A DNA stretch of 64,000 nt, taken from Acidianus hospitalis. Its GTDB lineage: Archaea; Thermoproteota; Thermoprotei_A; Sulfolobales; Sulfolobaceae. Where the stretch lies: the NCBI GenBank assembly GCA_046533895.1, contig JAWDOK010000001.1, forward strand, positions 1 through 64,000. Reading direction: 5' to 3'. A program made the translations under genes and the position numbers. Shown here piece after piece: positions 44,836-55,832 of this stretch (positions within the stretch are counted from its first letter, which is position 1; each line of letters starts with the position of its first letter). The notes under the pieces are model-generated. The model searched no databases. It saw nothing but the letters and a program-made list of their open reading frames with translations, and had not been told where the DNA came from.

Positions 44836-45891
44836 GTGTTATGGCTAGTATTTACGTCTGGTAAATGCAATCTAAAGTGCGATTATTGTGGAGGGTCTTT
44901 TCCTAAAGATGTAGTTCCTTGGAATGTTAAGTATGACATTAACAAACTAAAAAACTTGATTGAGAGAGATCCGGAAGCTACGGTTATATTCTATGGCGGT
45001 GAGCCTTTATCTAATCCCAAATTTATTATGAAAGTCTTGGATCACATAAAAGCAAAAAGATATGGAATACAAACAAACGGTACGCTCATTAAGCTTCTTC
45101 CAGAAAATTACTGGAAGAAAATTAACGTTGCGCTACTATCGATAGATGGAAGAAAAGAGATAACTGAAAAGCATAGAGGCAAACATATTTACGATATCGT
45201 AGTTAAAAATGCCGGTTATCTCAAATCTCTAGGGATAGAGACCATTGCAAGAATGACAGTAACACAGGATTCTGACATATTTAAAGAAGTAACTCACTTA
45301 TTAAGCTTGGGAATATTTGATAAAATACATTGGCAGCTGAATGTAATATGGAGTGACAAATGGAACGTTGAGAAATGGGCTAAAGAATCCTATTTGCCCG
45401 GAATAAAAAAATTAGTAGATCTATTTCTGGAAGAATTAAAAAAGGGAAAAGTGTTAAAAATTATTCCAATTCTTGGTGTATTAAGCGCTTACTTCTTTGG
45501 TGGATATAAGGGGTCTCCTTGCGGAGCAGGATATAAATCTGTTTCTGTTACTACTGATGGAAGAATATTATCTTGTCCAATTGCTGTTTGGGAAAATTGG
45601 GCAGTTTTAGGAAATGTTGGCTCAGGATTTAAGCTTCTTGAAGATCCGCTTCCAGAAATATGTAGAAGATGCGAATTCAAGGAATACTGCGGCGGAAGAT
45701 GCTTGTATTCCATGAAGGAAAACTATTGGGGAGAAGAAGGATTTAGAGAAGTTGATGAAATAACTAAAGAATATTTAAAAACTGTATTATCAATAATTCC
45801 GACAATAAAAGAATTGATAGAACAAGGAATAATAAAGCTTAGTGATTTAAAATACGATCCTACACTAGATTCTACTGAAGTAATACCGTGA
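44836..45891 (+). CDS. radical SAM protein with SPASM domain (peptide-modifying type)
   Basis: Enzyme of 351 residues. The 4Fe-4S/SAM motif is CNLKCDYC (Cys11, 15, 18), followed by YGGEPLSNP (GGE motif). The C-terminal SPASM region carries seven cysteines: SPCGAGYKS, ILSCPIAV, and EICRRCEFKEYCGGRCLYS, for additional Fe-S clusters. The overall pattern resembles the archaeal family annotated as putative peptide-modifying enzymes (AF1577-like), so a RiPP or protein crosslink is possible. No precursor is evident; a PLD-like membrane protein gene overlaps its stop by 4 bp. Confidence 0.82.
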   Translation: MLWLVFTSGKCNLKCDYCGGSFPKDVVPWNVKYDINKLKNLIERDPEATVIFYGGEPLSNPKFIMKVLDHIKAKRYGIQTNGTLIKLLPENYWKKINVALLSIDGRKEITEKHRGKHIYDIVVKNAGYLKSLGIETIARMTVTQDSDIFKEVTHLLSLGIFDKIHWQLNVIWSDKWNVEKWAKESYLPGIKKLVDLFLEELKKGKVLKIIPILGVLSAYFFGGYKGSPCGAGYKSVSVTTDGRILSCPIAVWENWAVLGNVGSGFKLLEDPLPEICRRCEFKEYCGGRCLYSMKENYWGEEGFREVDEITKEYLKTVLSIIPTIKELIEQGIIKLSDLKYDPTLDSTEVIP

Positions 45892-46580
45892 TAAATATGA
45901 AAATTGAATATGCAAAAAATATATTTCCAAATATTATAGAATTATTAAATAGAGCTACAGATGAAATAACTATAGCTACTGGCGGATTTTCTGAGGATTT
46001 TATAGAAGCAATAATAAATAGAGCTGCGAGCGGAGTCCAAACAACAATAATCACGTCAGATAAGAACTGGGCTAGATGGCTAGAAAATCAAAAAATTAGT
46101 TATAAGAAGGATGAAGAAAATAAGATAAGGAAGAGTTATTTAAGATTAAGGGATAAAATTATTATTTATTCGAGATTAAGATATATTATACTTATAATTT
46201 CAATATCTATTGTCATAGTTCTTCTTATTAGAAACGTAATTCATTCGTTAGTTACTTTAATATCATTCATAATTATTATAATAATTAATATAATACAGTT
46301 CATATATATAAGAAATATGATAAAAGCTGAGGAAAGTAAACTTAATATGCTTAATATTGAGGTTCAAAAAACTCTAGATGAATTGACATCAACTAGAAAT
46401 ATTCTAGCAAAAAAACTTAATATTATAGAAAGTAGTGCATTAAGTTTTAGTATAGTAATAATAGACAATAAATCGTTACTTTTATCATGCAATTTAAATT
46501 CAAAGAATTCATCTGATATCGTCATGTATGAAGAAATTCAAAAAAACGATGCTATAAAACTCATATCGTATATAACAAAT

Positions 46581-46595
<15 letters not shown>
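45888..46595 (+). CDS. PLD-like fold interrupted by a membrane hairpin
   Basis: Protein of 235 residues with GTG start overlapping the radical SAM gene (an ATG at 45897 is alternative). Residues about 5-65 look like the first half of a phospholipase D domain (DEITIATGGFSEDFIEAIINRA, TTIITSDKNW) and the last 40 residues like the strand pair before an HKD site (SFSIVIIDNKSLLLSCNLNSKNSSD). Between them are charged helix, two transmembrane helices (about 100-145) and a second helix. No HxK motif is present, so it is probably non-catalytic. It overlaps the aminopeptidase by 15 bp. Confidence 0.6.
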
Positions 46596-48923
<2,328 letters not shown>

Positions 48924-48980
48924 AATCTAAATCTTTTAGGGTATAATTAAAAACTTGCTTTAAGGTAATAGAGAGCGATA

Positions 48981-49814
48981 TTACTCTGAAAACTTACTGT
49001 AATTACTTACAAAGACAATATTACATTTAGCAGTCTTCAAATACTCGTTAAGAAGAGCTTTTCCTTTGTCGCTTAAATGAGCTTCTATATCTTCAATAAT
49101 CAGGACATCATTACTTGTTGTATTTAATAAAAAATACTTTAGTGCAAACAAACTGAGCATTTCAGAGAAGGAATTATATGCTGGCTGATCGTCAATAAAA
49201 AGACCTTCATCGTTTACAATTATCTGATGTCCTAAAATTTCATCCTTATATCCAGGATTTATAGAGATTGAATTAATGAACTCGGCAGCAATACCCATAC
49301 TTTTAGGAATACCAGAAATTCCCTCAGATTGAAATACAACAAACTTATAAAATGATGCTAGAAAACCGTCCCTAGCAGAAGGTAAAATAAAAGGTCTTTT
49401 TCGTTCCATATGATTAAAATAGAATGAATCAAGTAAAATCACTCCCTTTAAATCGTTTATTATTCCCTCTGGAATCTTAAGTAAACTAGAAGATAAACTT
49501 ACTTTATTACCATCAATTTTACCTTTTATATTTAATATTTCGCTCTCAATCTCGAAATTAGCATAAAACTTTATTCTTCCTTCAGTAAGCATTAAAGAGA
49601 TCATACTAGACAAAGTCTCATCAAATGCCTTTTTCCAAGAATTTAAAGAATCCTTAAAGTCATTGACTTTACCATAAAGCCTTGGCATAGAATATATAGC
49701 TTTTTGGATAAAATAAAATACCCTACCTGCTTCATAAGCATTACTACCATAAATATTACCATTAAAATTGTTTATAACATACGTCTCATCGTCCTTAAAT
49801 ATTCTTACGATCAT
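48981..49814 (-). CDS. degenerate P-loop ATPase-like protein
   Basis: Protein of 277 residues. The C-terminus VLIIEDIEAHLSDKGKALLNEYL plus IVFVSNYS is the Walker B and following part of an ABC/AAA15-like ATPase. At the N-terminus, where a P-loop would be, NGNIYGSNAYEAGRVFYF replaces GxxGxGKS, so ATP binding is doubtful. Residues 90-200 have no recognised domain. It stands alone. A pseudo-ATPase adapter or a structural relative is the best guess. Confidence 0.55.
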   Translation of the reverse strand: MIVRIFKDDETYVINNFNGNIYGSNAYEAGRVFYFIQKAIYSMPRLYGKVNDFKDSLNSWKKAFDETLSSMISLMLTEGRIKFYANFEIESEILNIKGKIDGNKVSLSSSLLKIPEGIINDLKGVILLDSFYFNHMERKRPFILPSARDGFLASFYKFVVFQSEGISGIPKSMGIAAEFINSISINPGYKDEILGHQIIVNDEGLFIDDQPAYNSFSEMLSLFALKYFLLNTTSNDVLIIEDIEAHLSDKGKALLNEYLKTAKCNIVFVSNYSKFSE

Positions 49815-49987
49815 AGTTTAAGTTATTATTTAAGCTAATTAAAATAGATTCTAAGGAATTCTTACTTATTTACGACATGCATTGTTAAATTTAATCTAAC
49901 ACTACTCAAGCAAGTTTTTGTGTACATATGGGTAAGAAAAGTTAAAAAATTAAAATTTTATACGTTTTCTAATCATTAAAACTAAGG

Positions 49988-49996
49988 TTTATATAC
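49988..49996 (+). promoter_or_regulatory. TATA box of the FoxG-like gene
   Basis: TTTATATAC is centred at 49992, which predicts transcription start at 50018, the ATG of the polyferredoxin gene (leaderless). Confidence 0.6.
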
Positions 49997-50017
49997 TATA
50001 CGGATTGGAATTATCTT

Positions 50018-51979
50018 ATGAATTATCTACAATTAGCAATCCTCGTGTATATAATTGGAATGATGACTGCAGACTTTATAATACTGTACTACTTGCTAAG
50101 AAGGTCAATAGTAAATAAGAAGGCTATATTCTTTGTAAGCTCGGTACTACTTTACATGTCGGTAGAGGCTTTAGATTTGGCTTATATTTTATTCTCTCAT
50201 GGAAGCATATTAATAGAGCCTATCTCCTTAGTCATTGCTTCAATACCTATTGTAATTTCGACCATGATGAAGAACTCGATTACTAGGTGGAGAGAAGATA
50301 AAACATCCGCATTAACTTTAGCCTTAACAATAGTAGCTGATGAAATAGCAATGGGGTATGCATATTCTGAAGCTTTCGGGCCTCATATTAATCCTATAAT
50401 TGACTCAGTAAGTAACATAGCGTTTGGAGTAATGATGCTTGCAGATGCTATATTCTTCTTAGCTTTATCTCCTAGAAAAATAGAGGAATTATCTTTATTC
50501 ACATTTGCATCTTCTATGGCTTTTATGCCTAATATTTTCTTTACATTCTCAGCATACACAGAACTTATAGGATCTTTAATTGCTTCCATTATTATGATAG
50601 TTAATATAGTAACATTGTATCTAATAGAATTTAGAAAATTAACATTTAATGCACAACTTTTGTCAATATCATTAGGTTTCTTCGATTTCATAATGATGTT
50701 AAGCTTATCGATATATGCAACTTCCAAAGATCTTTATATTATCTCAATTAGCATGATTGCTTCAATGATATGGTATTTTACACTAATATTTTATAAATTT
50801 AAAGATATTAAAATAAAACTAGGTTTAAAATATCCACTAATATTTGTAATATTTATTAATTTTGCCGAATTAACTATGGGATTTGGAGAAAGCGTACTAG
50901 GATTTAGAATCACAAATAATCTATGGATACCGTCTATGAGCGAAAATCACATGTCGCCAATGCATATGCTAATGTGGAGTCCTAATACTAATCCATGGTG
51001 GTGGATATTTCCTACAGATCCATGGAGCATGACTTTAATGGGATATAAACAAGCTATCATGGCAACGCATAATATATTATTTGCAGGTTTCTGGGCTTCT
51101 TATATGTTAATAATGATGACCACTATGATGCCATTCTATGTTGTTATGATGGGAGCGGAAATGAGCTACTTAGTATATGAGAGATTCAAAACAGCTAAGA
51201 ACTCTAATATTAAAACTTGGGCAATAGCAATCCTTGTAGGCATTCCATTGTTCGTATGGTTACTTCCCTATTATACGCCTACTTACATTTTCGGAATGAG
51301 TGGAATGTTATCTCATATTAATCCTGAATTTACACCAACATTATTCTCTTTCACCCTATCACTCTTAGCAATAGCATTAGCTTCTACACTCTTCGGCAGA
51401 AGAGCTTATTGTAATTTAGTGTGCATGTCTGCTCATATGTGGACTAATATATATTATGATCAATTTAAACCAAAGAAATCCAGTAAAATCTGGGATTACT
51501 TAAGATGGATTAGCTTAGGAATTATGATAATAGTGTTCGCTTACGTCTTTCTAATCTTTCTAGGAATTGTAAAGAATCCTTCAATAGGAACTTTACAGAT
51601 ACCTTTACTGGACTTTTATGGAATGTTCACACTTAATTATATATGGTGGTTCTTCTTCTTCCTAACGCCAGTATTCGGGACGTATGCATGTGCTAGACAG
51701 GGTTGGTGTGGATTTGGAAATTTTGCTGGTTTATTCAATAAAATTCTCTTTAAGATAAGGGCAGATTCAGTAGATACTTGTAAAAGTTGTAAAACTATAC
51801 AATGTGAAGATGCTTGCCCGGTTAAAATACCTATAAGAACTGACGTAATATCTAAAGGATATACTAATAGGATTTCATGTATAGGTTGCGGAGATTGTGT
51901 AGAAGCTTGTCCTTACAATAACTTGGAAATTATAGATATAAGGAACGCATTTAGATCAGGGAAAGCCAGTACATCATAA
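50018..51979 (+). CDS. membrane polyferredoxin (FoxG/NapH-like)
   Basis: Protein of 653 residues. About twelve hydrophobic helices precede a NapH/NosR-like section: GRRAYCNLVC, later FGTYACARQGWCGFG, then two 4Fe-4S sites SCKTIQCEDACPVK and CIGCGDCVEACPYNN near the C-terminus. This is the arrangement of Sulfolobales FoxG-type proteins linked to iron oxidation, as I recall them. It would carry electrons across or along the membrane between quinone, iron or sulfur dehydrogenases and soluble carriers. Subtype assignment is tentative. A minus-strand sRNA covers the stop codon. Confidence 0.65.
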   Translation: MNYLQLAILVYIIGMMTADFIILYYLLRRSIVNKKAIFFVSSVLLYMSVEALDLAYILFSHGSILIEPISLVIASIPIVISTMMKNSITRWREDKTSALTLALTIVADEIAMGYAYSEAFGPHINPIIDSVSNIAFGVMMLADAIFFLALSPRKIEELSLFTFASSMAFMPNIFFTFSAYTELIGSLIASIIMIVNIVTLYLIEFRKLTFNAQLLSISLGFFDFIMMLSLSIYATSKDLYIISISMIASMIWYFTLIFYKFKDIKIKLGLKYPLIFVIFINFAELTMGFGESVLGFRITNNLWIPSMSENHMSPMHMLMWSPNTNPWWWIFPTDPWSMTLMGYKQAIMATHNILFAGFWASYMLIMMTTMMPFYVVMMGAEMSYLVYERFKTAKNSNIKTWAIAILVGIPLFVWLLPYYTPTYIFGMSGMLSHINPEFTPTLFSFTLSLLAIALASTLFGRRAYCNLVCMSAHMWTNIYYDQFKPKKSSKIWDYLRWISLGIMIIVFAYVFLIFLGIVKNPSIGTLQIPLLDFYGMFTLNYIWWFFFFLTPVFGTYACARQGWCGFGNFAGLFNKILFKIRADSVDTCKSCKTIQCEDACPVKIPIRTDVISKGYTNRISCIGCGDCVEACPYNNLEIIDIRNAFRSGKASTS

Positions 51980-52005
51980 ATCAGCCCTTGTAAGGTTCAT
52001 CATTC
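51954..52005 (-). ncRNA. C/D box sRNA antisense to the FoxG-like gene 3' end
   Basis: On the minus strand: C box ATGATGA (complement of 51997-52003), 12-nt guide ACCTTACAAGGG, D' box CTGA (51981-51984), spacer TT, C' box TATGATG (51972-51978), 12-nt guide TACTGGCTTTCC, D box CTGA (51956-51959). Spacing is ideal. Predicted targets are CCCUU-GUAAGGU and GGAAA-GCCAGUA (methyl at the fifth base). It lies over the last 24 bases of the oppositely coded gene. Confidence 0.82.
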
Positions 52006-52034
52006 TTAATATTCAAGTTTTACTATTTTTTCTT

Positions 52035-52394
52035 ATGATCTACTTTGATTTAAATACTGCTAATTCTTTACTTCCCTGGATAAAGGAAAAGATAAAGGAA
52101 CTTAGACAGACCAGACTGCAAATTGAAGAAGCATTGGTCAAAGGAGAGAAAGAGGCACTAAGTGAAGGTGCTAGGAAAATAGATAAGATAATTAAGGAAA
52201 TAACGTCGCAGGGAATAATAATAAGAGATCCAGATTTGGGCATACTTGATTTTCCTGCAGTAATAAATGGGAGGCCTGCTTACTTATGTTGGAAAGATGG
52301 AGAAGAAGAGATAAGTTTTTGGCACTACATAGAAGAGGGATTTGCTGGAAGGAAGAAAATAACTGGAAAAGAGGACATTTTAAGCTATACATAA
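52035..52394 (+). CDS. DUF2203 family protein
   Basis: Protein of 119 residues: an N-terminal helical part (YFDLNTANSLLPWIKEKIKELRQ, a family pattern) and the C-terminal motif IRDPDLGILDFPAVINGRPAYLCWKDGEEEISFWHYIEEGFAGRK, given here in pieces (DPDLGILDFPA, YLCWKDGE, FWHYIEEGFAGR). These match DUF2203, a short widespread family of unknown role. It starts 55 bp after the FoxG-like gene. Confidence 0.82.
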   Translation: MIYFDLNTANSLLPWIKEKIKELRQTRLQIEEALVKGEKEALSEGARKIDKIIKEITSQGIIIRDPDLGILDFPAVINGRPAYLCWKDGEEEISFWHYIEEGFAGRKKITGKEDILSYT

Positions 52395-52493
52395 TTAAAA
52401 ATAAATAATTTTATAATTTCTTATTATTCTTGAAAAACTTATAACACTAGTATTAAAAGAAAGATATTTAAGTATAATAACCATTTTTACCCT

Positions 52494-52895
52494 ATGCAAG
52501 TCGTAGAGCAATATACTACTCCATATTATAAACATATTCTTAGCTTACCTCCTTCTTCCGTAAGGAAATTATGGAAGCAAAACAAGATAACTCTGATAGA
52601 CGTAAGAACACCAGAGGAATATGAAGACCATCATATTCCTGGTGCAATATTAATACCTTTAGATTATCTTGAAGTATTATCAAAATTCCTACCAGACAAT
52701 GACGTTGCAGTAATATGCGAACATGGAAATAGGGCATTATATGCTACTTACGGAATGCCTCACATATACAAAAAGAAAGCAATACACATGCAATATGGAA
52801 TGGCAGGATGGATGGCAATGGGCTATGAAGTTGAGAGCGGAATGAATGAAAATGGTAAAAAGTGGATGAAATTACTAGATTCTATTGAAAGTTAG
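52494..52895 (+). CDS. rhodanese-domain sulfurtransferase
   Basis: Single-domain rhodanese of 133 residues. It shows LIDVRTPEEYEDHHIPGA (Asp36, Arg38), and the active-site loop VAVICEHGNRA with catalytic Cys75, which carries a persulfide. It could move sulfane sulfur in this sulfur-oxidising lineage, together with the SQR-like protein encoded at 17308-18384. An own promoter is likely within the AT-rich 100 bp upstream. Confidence 0.88.
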   Translation: MQVVEQYTTPYYKHILSLPPSSVRKLWKQNKITLIDVRTPEEYEDHHIPGAILIPLDYLEVLSKFLPDNDVAVICEHGNRALYATYGMPHIYKKKAIHMQYGMAGWMAMGYEVESGMNENGKKWMKLLDSIES

Positions 52896-52961
52896 ACTAT
52901 TGTCTATAGGTTCTAATGGCAAGTATTTTTAAAATTGCCGGCAGAGTTATACTTGATAAGC

Positions 52962-53006
52962 ATGGAATTAGAAGAATACTTAGTACTTGAAGCATTATCA
53001 ATGTAA
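52962..53006 (+). CDS. possible 14-residue micropeptide
   Basis: The short frame MELEEYLVLEALSM follows a TATA-like TATTTTTAAAA (52924-52934) that predicts transcription start near 52955. It sits alone between convergent-facing genes in a region not otherwise coding. It could be a tiny regulatory peptide, or chance. No ribosome site or conservation data is available. Confidence 0.22.
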   Translation: MELEEYLVLEALSM

Positions 53007-53020
53007 AGTTAAAATTATTT

Positions 53021-53818
53021 TTATTTCTGTCCTATTTCTTGTTGTTTTACATAGCTTGCAGCAAATGAGGCTAATGAAATTGTGGGATATAATTCTTGAC
53101 CTGCTGGGACCACTATTATTAATCCTCCTTTTTGTGAGATATCCGAAAGCGTCTCTAAGAATCTAAGTTGAAGAGCTGCTGGATTATTTTTATATGCTTG
53201 AGAAGCTTCAGCCAGTATCGTTGAAGCCTGCCTTTCTCCTTCACTTAAAATTACTCTAGCTCTCCTTTGTCTTTCAGCCTCAGCTTGCCTAGCCATCGCA
53301 GATAATAGATCAGGAGAAAGCTTTATGTCCCTTACTGTGACAGCAGTGACTTTTATTCCCCACGCTTCAGTATAATTATCTAATATCTCTTGTAATTTTT
53401 TGTTTATCTCTTCCCTCTTACTTAAGACCTCGTCTAGTTCCATTTGGCCTACAATGTCTCTTAAGGAAGTTTGAGAAATATTTAAAACAGCAGATCTATA
53501 ATTGTAAACCATTGAGACCGCCTTGATGGGATCTAATACCTTATAATATACTACAGCGTCTATAGATATAGTTACGTTATCTTTAGTTATAATTGTTTGA
53601 GGAGGAATATCTACAGTAACTATTCTTAAATCAACTATTACTGGTCTATCAACGAAGGGAATTAGAAAAATTATACCTGGACCCTTTACTCCCAAAATTC
53701 TACCTAACCTTAAAACTACTGCCCTTTCCCATTCTTTAACTTGCCTTAATGACATTCCTACAAATATTAAGATTATTATCAAAAGTAAAACTAAACCAAT
53801 TATTAAACCTGTATCCAT
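53021..53818 (-). CDS. stomatin/prohibitin-like SPFH membrane protein
   Basis: Slipin of 265 residues: N-terminal helix (residues 3-24), then the band-7 domain REWERAVVLRLGRILGVKGPGIIFLIPFVDRP, given in parts (ERAVVLRLGR, GPGIIFLIPF), QTIITKDNVTISIDAVVYYKV, and coiled-coil ARQAEAERQRRARVILSEGE. SPFH proteins form membrane rings and control associated proteases. Bacterial and archaeal stomatins normally pair with an NfeD-like protein; here a NfeD-like gene lies one gene away (55190-55558), with a thermopsin-like gene between. Confidence 0.93.
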   Translation of the reverse strand: MDTGLIIGLVLLLIIILIFVGMSLRQVKEWERAVVLRLGRILGVKGPGIIFLIPFVDRPVIVDLRIVTVDIPPQTIITKDNVTISIDAVVYYKVLDPIKAVSMVYNYRSAVLNISQTSLRDIVGQMELDEVLSKREEINKKLQEILDNYTEAWGIKVTAVTVRDIKLSPDLLSAMARQAEAERQRRARVILSEGERQASTILAEASQAYKNNPAALQLRFLETLSDISQKGGLIIVVPAGQELYPTISLASFAASYVKQQEIGQK

Positions 53819-53841
53819 ACCTTATATATTACTTTCAGAGT

Positions 53842-55155
53842 TTAAAACTTATATTTAGCTAAGATAGCAGAAACTAAGATTCCTACAGCAAAGGCTCCAA
53901 TATATTCTAAAAGTAAGTAGTCTACGCTGGTGCTTTGTGATTTATACTTTATTCTTGAGAATGAGGATGATAAAGCATGTTTAAAGTTATAACTCTTTAG
54001 GAAGTTAACTAAAGAATCGTAAGCAGATTTTATTGAAGAAACTAAGTGAGATAATAATGGAGAGGAAATATCATATGCTGAGGACAGTGTATAATTTCCA
54101 GGATAGTAAATTATATATAGACTCTGACTAGAAATATTAAATGTTATTTCTCCGTTACTATTCGTGTACCCTAATTCTTTTACAGTTGTAAAAGGTATTG
54201 GAGAAGATAAATTAGCAGAAGGAACTAATACCTCAACTTCTTGATTAGATAATGGAAATCCATTAATGCAAAGCTTGACATGTTTTATGCTACCATTAGA
54301 TTGCACTATAATTGATGGAGGTACTGGCCAAAGAACTGATGGAGAATTAACTCCATTAGTAATGCAAGCGAAAGGACTTGAAATGTTTTCAAAATTTGCA
54401 AATACTTTAATACCATATGCACTTTCTGCAGTATCTAATCCTACAGAAAACGCAGAAGAAGGTATGACTAGTTTTCCTTGTTGCAAATAGTATATTTCTT
54501 CGCTCATCTCACCAGACATGCATACTTCACTTCCACAACCTGGACCTCCCCAGACAAACTCTAAATCGTTAGGCAATCCTAATATAGATAATCCTCCTAT
54601 CTGAAAATTTCCAAAATATGGTAGGACTTGATATACGTATTTCTTACCATTAATACAATATCCAAATTCAAGGTTATTTGTAGCGTTCATGAAAAGTGAG
54701 AAATTAAGTGGTAAAGTGACATTAAATGTAGGACCTTGATATAGATAAACTCCTAAGCCTTGATATGTAGTGACATTATTTTTCAAAATCTTAAATGGGC
54801 CAGATAAATTCCATAGGTTTATTATCATCGTAATCTCAAATTCTTTATTATTTATTTCATGAAACAATGCAACGTCTTGTGCCCAATATTTTCCGTCTAT
54901 CATAGCGTTTAGTTGGAGAGACGCATTACCCTTTGTAAAAAACATACCCGAAGATAGATAAGAATTACCTATATTAAGGCTTGTTATATTAACTGTACCT
55001 ATAACATATGTTGTATAAATTACATTAGTAAGAGGAAAAAACGACATACCTGATGGATAAGCAGGATCTTCAACTGCAGATGAATGAATAAGAGATATTG
55101 AAGATAGTGGTAGCAAGAGTAGTAGTATTAAGCTTAATGCTAATAATGAGTTCAT
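53842..55155 (-). CDS. thermopsin-family (A5) protease, membrane-anchored
   Basis: Protein of 437 residues with signal peptide (residues 3-24), a thermopsin-like body, and a C-terminal helix (about 412-433). Family-type strings are VIGTVNITSLN, KGNASLQLNAM, YWAQDVALFHEI, TLPLNFSLFM and DLEFVWGGPG, with many sequons. Thermopsins are acid proteases that act outside the cell at low pH. The last 100 residues hold an Ig-like or repeat-like domain before the anchor. It is immediately upstream of the stomatin gene on the same strand. Confidence 0.75.
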   Translation of the reverse strand: MNSLLALSLILLLLLPLSSISLIHSSAVEDPAYPSGMSFFPLTNVIYTTYVIGTVNITSLNIGNSYLSSGMFFTKGNASLQLNAMIDGKYWAQDVALFHEINNKEFEITMIINLWNLSGPFKILKNNVTTYQGLGVYLYQGPTFNVTLPLNFSLFMNATNNLEFGYCINGKKYVYQVLPYFGNFQIGGLSILGLPNDLEFVWGGPGCGSEVCMSGEMSEEIYYLQQGKLVIPSSAFSVGLDTAESAYGIKVFANFENISSPFACITNGVNSPSVLWPVPPSIIVQSNGSIKHVKLCINGFPLSNQEVEVLVPSANLSSPIPFTTVKELGYTNSNGEITFNISSQSLYIIYYPGNYTLSSAYDISSPLLSHLVSSIKSAYDSLVNFLKSYNFKHALSSSFSRIKYKSQSTSVDYLLLEYIGAFAVGILVSAILAKYKF

Positions 55156-55189
55156 AAGATTATTTAATTACTTAAGCTATAATAAAATT

Positions 55190-55558
55190 GTGGCACACCA
55201 CATAGTTATTCCAATCATAATTATATTAGTTCTGGTTATAGTCTTAATAGCTACTGGTTATATTTCTGATCCAACAATAGATATTCCGTCTTTTGCTATA
55301 GTGGGATTTCTTACTTATAGGATTTTTTACGTTATAATAAAAACTAGGAAGAGAAACTTATATTCATATACTGGCAAAATAGGGAAAGCTGTAGATGATA
55401 TTCCAAAAGGAAAAGAAGGCTATATATTAATAGAAGGCGAATATTGGAGAGCAATAGCCGAGGAGCCAATAACTTCTGGAGACGAAGTTATTGTGGTCGG
55501 GATGCAAGATTTAAAGCTTATAGTGAGAAAAAATAAAAATAATGAAGTTATCATCTAG
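55190..55558 (+). CDS. short NfeD-like protein
   Basis: Protein of 122 residues with GTG start: two hydrophobic helices (residues 5-25 and 35-50), then a compact OB-like domain TGKIGKAVDDIPKGKEGYILIEGEYWRAIAEEPI, seen in parts (GKAVDDIPKGKEG, GEYWRAIAEE, GDEVIVVG). This is the NfeD C-terminal fold without the protease domain. NfeD partners stomatin. It reads away from the stomatin/thermopsin pair and overlaps the next ORF by 17 bp. Confidence 0.75.
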   Translation: MAHHIVIPIIIILVLVIVLIATGYISDPTIDIPSFAIVGFLTYRIFYVIIKTRKRNLYSYTGKIGKAVDDIPKGKEGYILIEGEYWRAIAEEPITSGDEVIVVGMQDLKLIVRKNKNNEVII

Positions 55559-55832
55559 AGCTTTGGAAAAATTAAAAAGTTATGGCAATTACAGTATATC
55601 AGAAAACGGTAACGATATTATTATAAGCTATGTTACTCCTTCCTTACTTGATGCGTCAAGTATAGAGGGAGAAGATTTTAGAATAGTAGAAATACACTGC
55701 AAAAAGGATAATGAAGGAAACTTGCAGATCTTATATGCTGAAATTAAAAATGAGTCTAATGAGGTAATTAGGAAAATGAATTTAGACGAATTAGAACCGT
55801 GGATAGAATATTTGGAGAGTAGTGATGTATAA
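55542..55832 (+). CDS. hypothetical protein between nfeD-like and GGCT genes
   Basis: Acidic protein of 96 residues, unrecognised. It starts inside the nfeD-like gene (17 bp overlap, ATG 55542) and its last base is the first base of the next gene's start codon, so three genes form one operon. Predicted alternating strands and helices; no motif. Confidence 0.55.
   Translation: MKLSSRALEKLKSYGNYSISENGNDIIISYVTPSLLDASSIEGEDFRIVEIHCKKDNEGNLQILYAEIKNESNEVIRKMNLDELEPWIEYLESSDV

Noticed and set aside
44759..44848. 29-codon frame (MNISLLYQLIF...) before the radical SAM gene, considered as a RiPP precursor
   Set aside because: It runs through the radical SAM promoter and start, has a single Cys and no leader/core pattern.
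50383..50727. 114-codon minus-strand frame inside the FoxG-like gene
   Set aside because: Antisense of hydrophobic codons; no promoter or motif.
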